NCBI GenBank assembly: GCA_019973155.2
Contig: BPQB01000100.1
Coordinates: 43,765-107,764 of the forward strand
Direction of reading: 5' to 3'
Origin: Phanerochaete sordida
Lineage: Eukaryota > Basidiomycota > Agaricomycetes > Polyporales > Phanerochaetaceae
DNA length: 64,000 nucleotides
Shown piece after piece: positions 57,223 to 64,000 of the stretch. The notes under the pieces are model-generated. The model was not told where the DNA came from and made no database searches. It worked only from the letters and a program-made list of their open reading frames with translations. Position 1 is the stretch's first letter. Each line of letters begins with the position of its first letter. The translations under genes were made by a program, and so were the position numbers.

Positions 57223-58133
57223 GTGAGTATCTACTCGCCCCTTTTCTACCTCGCAGCTGAGATGTATGTATCCAGGGATGGCGAGCAGCGGATTCGGACG
57301 TAGGGTGACTGCGCCGCAAATTTGGCGTATGCGAGGTGAGTGCTCGTAGCGGTCCCTATGCTTCATCTAGATTGTGATGTTCGCTGCCGGTAATAGACGT
57401 CCGTTCGCTTCATGTTTGTTCGAGCCCTGAATTACCGCGAGGAAGAATCTATTATACAAACGTCGTGTATCCTAGTTCAATTGCGCCTCAACGGCTTGTG
57501 GAGCGTATCCAAGATTTGGCTATGGCCGTGAATGTCACAGGACTGGAATAAATTGTGCATAGCATGCTATTTAAATGCTATGTATATTTCGCGACATCCG
57601 AAATTTACTGGAAAGCGCACGATTGAATCTTCGGAAAAAGTGCAAGGTAACAATATGGCCAACCTATATAATGTCGACATTCTTCGCGCCAGAGGACTTG
57701 TGCACAGTGCAATCCTGAGGCACTTCGACCACACTCGGCAAATCCTCGGAATAAGGGTCTTCGACCTCCCATCATTCGGCGCTCCGGTTTGAATCCTACC
57801 TTCACCTCCAACATACCTACCTTTCCTCCTAGCAGCATATCCGCCTTCGCTCACATGAGCGTACGAGCCTGCGATACTCCTCAACACCCCTGAACCTCAT
57901 CCGTAGAGCCCGCTCTCGAGATTCCGTCGACGGAGGCAAGCACGACGGCATCGCGTTACATCGTGTGATGCATGGCGACAGCGTGGGGTCAGGAGGTGCG
58001 TCTGCTTCCCTGGCTGCGTGGGATACCTGACGCGAGGCTCTGCAGCCAAGCTTAAATGCAGGTTCTTCCGTAGTGCCGCGACGATCCCTTCTCCCCTCTC
58101 CCATCCCCGTATCAGCGACCGTCGCACAGGAAG
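57223..58133. other. gap without a supported gene
   Basis: No gene is seen. The right end should be the promoter of the DUF1479 gene; the 50 bp before the ATG is C/T-rich, as is common in fungal promoters. Confidence 0.45.
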
Positions 58134-59958
58134 ATGCTCCTTCGACGTGCAGCATCCCTCCTGTCGCGCGCGCGCCCAGCACTAGAGTTAGCGCGAACGC
58201 GGAACACGTCGACGAGCGCGGTCCCGAACAAGAACAGCGAGGGCACCATCGAGGAGATCTTCAGCTCGTTCCACGAGTCACCGCCCTTCCCCGATCGCTT
58301 CGCGCATCTCAAGCAGGAGCTGTGGACCGAGGGCCTGGTGGAGAGCTGGCGGGAGGTGCTGAAGGCTCTCGAGGACGCGACCGCGAATGTGATTGCCCGC
58401 GGCAGCCAGGTGCGTGTCCTGGTCGTGCGGCGGAGCGCGGAGTGCTGACTTTTCGCAGAGTGTACCAGAGGTGTCTTATGCGTCGCTCAAGTCCGGACTG
58501 TCCGCGTCCGAAGTCGAAGCTGTGAAGTCTGCGGGGTGCACGATCGTCCGCGGCGCGGTCCCTGAGGCTGAGGCACGCGACTGGGACCGGCTCACCCGCG
58601 AATACATCGCGGCGAACAAGTCCAATATCCGAGGTACGTCGCCCGCCCCCACCATCCCGCATCCCGATCTGACTCCGCCCTCCGTGCAGGCTCGCCCGCA
58701 GACAGCATAGTCTTCTACGAGCTCTACTCGAGCCCCGCCCAAATCCTTGCGCGCACGCACGCGCACGTCCTCTCGACACATAAGGCGCTCCTCACGGCGC
58801 TGTTTCACGCGCGCCCAGACACGCTCGTCTCGCTGCACACGCCGCTCTCGTACTTCGACCGCCTGCGCATCCGCCCGCCGGGTCCGTCGCGCTTCGCGCT
58901 CGGTCCGCACATGGACGGTGGCGGGATCGAGCGCTGGGAGGACGTGCAGTACCGCCGCGTGTATGCAGAGATCTTGAGTGGCGGGGCAGGTTGGAGGGGG
59001 TATGATGCGTGGGACCTGAGTGAGAGGGTTGGGGCGAACCAGGATTTGTATAATGCTCCGTACGTCGGTGTGCCTCATATGCGTCTGGTCGTGACTGAGC
59101 TGGGTGTATGCGTAGAAATCAATGCTCGATTCTGCGCCCACTCCAAGGCTGGCTGTCGTTATCCAATACGGGCCCAGGCGAAGGCACGCTGAAAGTCCTC
59201 CCGTTCCTCAAAGAGTCGACCGCGTACCTCATGCTTCGCCCGTTCTTCCGACCCACGGCGCAGGCGCAGCGTGCTGCAGATGCTGCAGGTAGAGCCCCAT
59301 CTCCATCCGATTAGACGTCGCATCGCTGACATGGTCAAAGACGGCAAGGTGGCGCTCGACTTCGCCAGCTGGGAGCCCGCGCTCGACTCGCCCGAGTTTC
59401 CGGGGTCTGTGCCCGCGAAGGCGCAGGTCTTCAGCGCTAAGACGCATCCGCACCTGCGCCTCGATGAGGGCGCGCTCGTGAGCGTCCCACGTGTGAATCC
59501 TGGGGACCAGGTCTTCTGTGAGTCCTCCTTCGTTGACGCCTTCCGCGAATGTGCTGATGATGTCTTGAAGGGCACTGCGACCTCGTGCACGCCGTCGAGA
59601 CCGAGCACAGCGGTCCAAATGACGCTGTCGTGCTGTACATCCCCGCCGTGCCGTTCACCGTCGAGAAGTACGCCCGCCCTCCCCACCTCGCTGTCCACGC
59701 TAACGGCCGCGCAGCGCGGGCTACATCCGCTCGCAGCTCCTCAACTTCGCCAAGGGCCTGCCTGCGCCCGACTTCCCGGGCGGGCCGGGCGAGGCGGGCT
59801 TCATTGGCCAAGTCGCGCCTGCGGATGTCGTCATGCCCGAGGCGCGCAAGGCGTTTGGGCTCGAGGAGTACACGGAGGAGGATGTCGTGGCGAGTAAGGG
59901 TGAGATCAGCGAGGGCGAGCGGGAGGCACTGTACCAGGGGAATATGATCATATTTTGA
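58134..59958 (+). CDS. DUF1479 protein (predicted Fe(II)/2-oxoglutarate-type oxygenase fold), 503 aa
   Basis: Seven exons join in frame: 58134-58409, 58459-58633, 58690-59059, 59116-59288, 59341-59517, 59571-59667, 59715-59958. The N-terminus (MLLRRAASLLSRARPALE) is Arg-rich and suits a mitochondrial presequence. Family features in order: LKQELWTEGLVESWREVL; VPEVSYASL; GCTIVRGAVPEAEA; GPHMDGGGIERW (a HxD pair); LRPLQGWLSLSNTGPGEGTLKV; AYLMLRPFFRP; SPEFPGS; KTHPHLRLDE; PGDQVFWHCDLVHAVE (candidate distal His); YIPAVPF; and PAPDFPGGPGE. The HxD...H pattern suits a metal-binding oxygenase, though activity of DUF1479 proteins is not established. The only complete metabolic-type gene here; it looks fully functional. 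The intron 4 acceptor (AAAG) was chosen by phase. Confidence 0.85.
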
Positions 59959-60367
59959 GAGGACGATTGGTGAGTCGTGGCATCATGCCGTGATGTCTCG
60001 AGTGCTTATTTGTGTGTGAAGGCTATGTAATCTTATGCTTCGGTCGCAGTGGTAAAACGGTTCCGACGCTTTTATTACATGGTATCTCCAAGACATTCTC
60101 TGGTCGCTTACCTATTGTTGTCCGAATTCACGGCAAGACCACTATCATGCTTCGCTGCTCAGGCGAAATTGAGCGGCATCATCTGCAGGTCCGATCGTCC
60201 CAATGAGATGAACAAGGCTCGATGGCATGCCGGTGGTATATCGGCACTCATAGAGATCATATATGCGCAATGCTTCGAGGAATCGCAACACAGGGTTCGT
60301 GGATAGTTTATTCAACGAGCTCATCATCTCTCCGATACAGCTCTACGATTCGTGACCGATGAAGCGA
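59959..60367. other. intergenic, convergent 3' ends
   Basis: About 400 bp between the DUF1479 stop and the S5 stop on the opposite strand. No gene seen. Confidence 0.45.
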
Positions 60368-60640
60368 CTAGAGCGGGCACTGGCTATACCAAGCTCAATC
60401 AGCAGCGCGAACACACATCCACGGGTGGTAGGCGACGTACCTCCCACACTGCGAGCTGTCGGTAGCGAAGCAGCAGCACCCAACGCGGGCCAAGACCCGC
60501 GGGCCGTCGTCGCGGCGCTCGGCGGGGACGAGGGCACGGGCGCAGCCCCAGTTCGTGAGGTTTTCGCAGCAGTAGCTTGCGGCGGCAAGGTGTGCGGTGC
60601 CGAGCAGGGAGGCGAGGACGATGGTGAGTGTGAGCTTCAT
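60368..60640 (-). CDS. small secreted cysteine-rich protein S5, 71 aa
   Basis: Exons 60640-60441 (200 nt, phase 2) and 60383-60368 (16 nt), with a 57-bp intron (GTACGT..ATAG). Signal peptide MKLTLTIVLASLLGTAHLAAA, then YCC, GC, a GCCC triplet, QC and QC: eight cysteines in the S3 order. Length, intron size and phase equal those of S3. The mature part is short and Arg-rich (RRDDGPRVLAR). Upstream on minus, a TATA-like TTATAAGC lies near 60702-60709. Confidence 0.66.
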
Positions 60641-61409
60641 GATGCTTCGGTTTGCGATTGACGAAGGAGTTGTAGGACGGAGGAGCCGCGGTACCGAGGC
60701 TTATAAGGTGCGCGACCCTGCTGCTCGTGGTAGGCATTATCTTCGTTCAAAGCGGGGTAGGTCAGGGAGGAGGTCATAGGTGCACTCTGTGGCGTCCATG
60801 CCTGATAGACTAGATGATCTTCTGTCAACTTTTTGCGCTATCAGCTGCACGACGTGCCCTGACATTTGCATAGTATTAACATTACGGAGGAAGCAGAGAT
60901 TACAGATTCGCTTGATACTTCACGGTAGCAGCTGCTCACCGGGGAAGACACAATATACTGCACCTCGTGGTTTCGAGCCTCGGTTACATCAGCTTGCCGT
61001 AAAACAGAGCAGGAGGCTTCAACTGAGGAATAAGTACTTAGCACAATACATGTGCTTTCGACAATATCGCATTCGCGACGTCGAGTCTCCGTGATATTGC
61101 CGTGATACGTCGGAAGCCCGCATGGTCTTCCCGCTCGCATGCCAATCTAGGAAGGAGTGGCAGTAAATATACGCTGTTTGAAGCGTAGGTGCCTGGTCAA
61201 ACCAAGCTCTGGTTGAGTACGCTGCCGCTGTTGGGTAGATAGCGTCTAGATAGCGTCGGCCTCCGCGTGTTCGATGCCGTACCTTTCAAACACGCTCAGA
61301 CAGTTCATCTTTCTTGCACATATGTACAGGGCAATGTGGAGAGAGTTGTCTGTGCGAATGTTGACTCAAGGCATCGGCCGCGTTGGGCCGTCGATGCGGG
61401 AAGTAGCCA

Positions 61410-61520
61410 AAATCCGGCAATCGGTAGCCGAATGCCGAGCGGCTTGGCTCTTGCCGGACGCCACCATGGTGATGGCATTGCTCTTTTCGTCCTGTTCTAC
61501 TTTTCTTCCCGACTTTGACA
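61410..61520 (+). repeat. duplicated segment, copy 2
   Basis: A partner of 56340-56460. The shared core is GGCTCTTGCCGGACGCCACC followed by TGGTGATGGCATTGC. Confidence 0.5.
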
Positions 61521-61784
61521 TCATGGACGCGCGGAAGGTCCGCGAGCGCAGAGATCTGGCATGCAGGCTAGCTAAAACAACTAGTACCAGCTGTTTCATG
61601 GATTTTGAGACAGCTTATACACGAGACAAGCGTCCGTGGCAGTTGCACACCCTTCGACTAATGAGTACTTACTTACTTGCTGAGACTGACACGCGTAGTT
61701 TTAGGAGAAGCATGAGATAGACTCATGTACAGGCAAATTGAGATGTAGATAATCTACCACAGGTGAACCAAACGCCCGCGGTGA

Positions 61785-61825
61785 GTATTGAGCCCCAGTG
61801 AAAAGCCCGTCCGCTCTGAGCCGCT
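61785..61825 (+). repeat. inverted repeat, left arm
   Basis: Contains CCCAGTGAAAAGCCCGTCCG (near 61794-61813), followed by CTCTGAGCC. The reverse complement of the core, with CCCAGAGCC, is at 63835-63875. The two arms are about 2.05 kb apart and bracket the gene at 62324-63625. Confidence 0.5.
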
Positions 61826-62323
61826 GATATATGCCCGGATCTATCCGGTCTTGAGCGGGTGGCTGGGCCCGGCTGGGAGTAGGAGGCAGCGGATAAAATG
61901 GTCGTTATAAAATTAATTTCTGCCCTCAACTACTCTCAGCCCACGTTGTATGGTAGCACAGAACAGATCTCAATAGATCACTTCCACGCCGGTTTTTCTG
62001 GCAGTAAACCGCGCAAATCTACGCATATCTATTGCCATCTGTCCGAAACTATTCCAAGATACCGTCAGCTACTGTGGTACGTCCTGCGCATACGACACTC
62101 GCGCCAGTACACCGTGAGCCACTCAATGGTCGCGAGATCTCGCACCATCCACGCTGGTAGATGCTGTACCTATCTCAGCGATCAGCCAGCGCTGTAAATG
62201 CAGCGGATTTGAGTTAACTCACGTCCGAGTCCGCTTCGCCCTTCGTCAGAACCCTTTGCCATGCACAAATACTGCTTAAATCATCGGCTGGATCAAACAG
62301 AGTATGACGGCGTGCTCACCAGT

Positions 62324-63625
62324 CTACTTTGCTGCGGGCCTGCCACGAGGCTTGGCGATGGCGATGCCCTGCATGTACGCGAGAGTGAGCGACATAGGGG
62401 GCTAAGAAGAGTCTCGGAAGCGTACCGTCTGAGCTAAATCCCTCTTGAGGGCCTAGCGAAGATGTGGTTGTAAGCCACGCTGTCGCCCAAAACCGAGATA
62501 CTAGCGATACCTCAACACGCTCGTCGTCCTCTTGAAAGGCTACCCAGGCCTCGTCGAAGTCACCTTGACGGCCCCCGTCGTTGTCCGCGAGCCACTGCCG
62601 CCCGAAAATATTCCTGAACGACAATGCGCGTCAGGCAAGCCGCCAGAAAGATAAGAGTGCGCACATCAAAGTGTTGGAGACGCCAGGCTTGTACGCCTTA
62701 TCCTTCTTCTTGCCGGCCTTCTGTTTCTTCGGCGGTGGGGGATCGTTCACGCTGCTGGACGCTGCAGAGTCGGTGCGGTCTCTAGGCGGACACTGGTCAG
62801 CATCTTCCTGCTGCTGAGTCGTCTTGAGGTCGTCGGCGTGCTGCGAAGGAGAGAGAGAGCGGAGACGTCGTGTAGAAGAAAGTGGAGCCGTGGGATATAG
62901 ATCAGGAGAAGCACGTCCCGACGGAGGACCGTCTTGAGAGGTCGGTGTCGTGCCTGAGGACGGCGGAGCTGAGAGTGTGTCGAGACGTACCGCCTAGTGC
63001 CAATATTCGCCGCTGTCTCTGCGCCTCGTCCCGTCTCTACTCGCGCATCTCCGGATGTCAACGTGTGTGGTCTTCCCGGCGGCGCGATGCCCGTAGCGAT
63101 TATGCTCTTCCCGAGCGCATATATCGAGACAGAAAGTAGTCAGCGAATCGGGGCGACAAAGCACAATACTCACCTGAGCGCAATATCATACAGCTCCAAC
63201 GAATATCGTCGACAGCTAGAGCCTAGCGGAATGAGCTGGGGCCTGTAATGCGATGCTCAGGACAGCAAAGGTAAGAACAGCAGACGCATATACTCACCGC
63301 GCCGGACCTGCGCGAGGACGACAGAGTCGTGCCAAAGCGAACACGGGAACGGAAACAGGGGCGGGAGGCTGAGAGCGCGGGGCAGGAGCGACGAGAGCTC
63401 GGAGGGGTACGACGGGGTGGCGAGATGGGGGTAAGAGAGAAGGAGACGTGGGGTGTTTGGCGGAGGGCTTGACCTTATGTATTTCGGCAGGCTGCTTCTG
63501 TCCCGATATGGCGAGCGTTGGAGGTATTGCTCGGGAGCGTATCGAGACGGTGGGATTGTGGCGCTCGGACTTCGATTTCGGGCAAGGATTTGCGGCCAGT
63601 TGAGGTCGTTGGGAGCCAGAGCCAC
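62324..63625 (-). CDS. unrecognised multi-exon gene, 3' exons well supported
   Basis: Four 3' exons on minus join in phase: 62840-62695, 62613-62511, 62452-62426, 62368-62324. Introns are 81, 58 and 57 bp (GTACAA/TTCAG, GTATCG/GCTAG, GTACGC/TGCAG). A strong pyrimidine tract and CGCAG precede 62840. The encoded end has ADDLKTTQQQEDAD, a basic nuclear-localisation-like PPPPKKQKAGKKKDKA, NIFGRQWLADNDGG, FDEAWVAFQEDDERVE and an AT-hook-like KPRGRPAAK at the stop. This suggests a nuclear, DNA-associated protein. The 5' part is not fixed: an open frame from ATG 63625 with a GTGAGT donor near 63296, and pieces near 63240-63160 and 63110-62994, probably belong to it. I do not recognise the family. 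Confidence 0.5.
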
Positions 63626-64000
63626 GGAGAAGAGCGCGTCACGCGGACGCGCCGACGCGCCGACGCGGGCTGGAGTAACCTGTCAATCAAACGCGTCTGT
63701 ATACGGAGCTCCCGACGCGTCGGGCGAACACATCAATTTGATCCACATCAAGCCTCGCGGGCATTTCCCGGCGCCCCTCGCGCAGCCCAGAGTAGATGGA
63801 GTGGACCACCAGCGGATCACACGGGATCTCGGTGGCTCTGGGCGGACGGGCTTTTCACTGGGATTGAGCGTTGAACCCCAGTGAGAATCTGCGCCTCCTG
63901 GAGCCGCCCGGAGCCACCGTGATCTGCTTGTTATCGCTAGGCAGCTCCGGGCAGCTCCAGGTGGCATCAAGCGGCCACTGTTCCGAGTTTGGGCACCTTC
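63626..64000. other. window end, hairpin repeat
   Basis: No gene. A nested palindrome covers 63825-63920. Confidence 0.45.
63825..63920. repeat. nested palindrome and right arm of the inverted repeat
   Basis: Outer stem GGTGGCTCTGGGCGG pairs with CCGCCCGGAGCCACC (14 of 15). Inner stem CACTGGG pairs with CCCAGTG around an AT-richer loop. The part with GCGGACGGGCTTTTCACTGG is the reverse complement of the left arm at 61785-61825. The structure is in the style of a MITE or a foldback terminal repeat. Confidence 0.5.

Larger units (their letters stand above)
60641..62323. other. gap with repeats
   Basis: No gene supported. It contains the second copy of the duplicated segment (61410-61520) and the left arm of an inverted repeat (61780-61830). 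Confidence 0.4.

Noticed and set aside
49200..60640. Hydrophobin identity for the small secreted proteins
   Set aside because: Hydrophobins have the order C-CC-C-C-CC-C. These have CC-C-CCC-C-C and are shorter.
1..64000. tRNA and rRNA genes
   Set aside because: No cloverleaf-compatible segment with A and B boxes or rRNA signature was recognised by eye. A covariance-model scan would be decisive.

Overview
The window looks like nuclear DNA of a filamentous basidiomycete, most likely an Agaricomycete. Genes are split by many short introns (about 45-80 bp, GT..AG). The recognisable families are typical of mushroom-forming fungi: HET-like proteins in a lineage-specific form, a DUF6535 membrane protein, a DUF1479 protein, small secreted cysteine-rich proteins and a Ty1/copia element. 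No species can be named from the sequence alone. Most of the window is accessory in character: gene families in local arrays, relics, repeats and long non-coding gaps, with few housekeeping genes.

Layout. 0-28 kb: a partial HET-like gene at the left edge, a DUF6535 membrane gene ending in an SH3 domain (minus strand), a tentative 99-residue gene, then four more HET-like genes (4.8-7.1, 9.5-11.8, 22.4-24.7 and 25.7-27.9 kb). A full-length, very young Ty1/copia element (14.36-19.39 kb) sits between the second and third of these. 28-30.6 kb: a decayed short-chain dehydrogenase. 30.6-40.1 kb: five intact paralogues of a roughly 190-residue protein that resembles the actinoporin-like (cytolysin/lectin) fold, one on minus and four on plus. 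All share one exon plan, a TATA box about 70 bp before the start, and a shared intergenic repeat. 42.8-45.2 kb: a sixth HET-like gene. 46.4-48.2 kb: an MFS transporter of the monocarboxylate-transporter type (minus). 49.2-60.6 kb: a family of tiny secreted proteins with eight or more cysteines (four intact, one broken), the seventh HET-like gene (51.7-54 kb, minus) and a seven-exon DUF1479 gene (58.1-60.0 kb). 62.3-63.6 kb: an unrecognised multi-exon gene between inverted repeats.

How it may work together (inference). HET-like domains are known in ascomycetes as triggers of incompatibility and cell death. Their array here shares a region with candidate pore-forming proteins and secreted cysteine-rich proteins, so the window may be a fast-evolving recognition or conflict locus. 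A previously unremarked point is the strict exon plan of the HET-like paralogues. In five genes a first exon of 79 or 82 nt ends in phase 1, a short second exon follows, and one long exon carries the HET core. Exon joins were read by eye from splice signals, reading frame and paralogue comparison; none has transcript support here.
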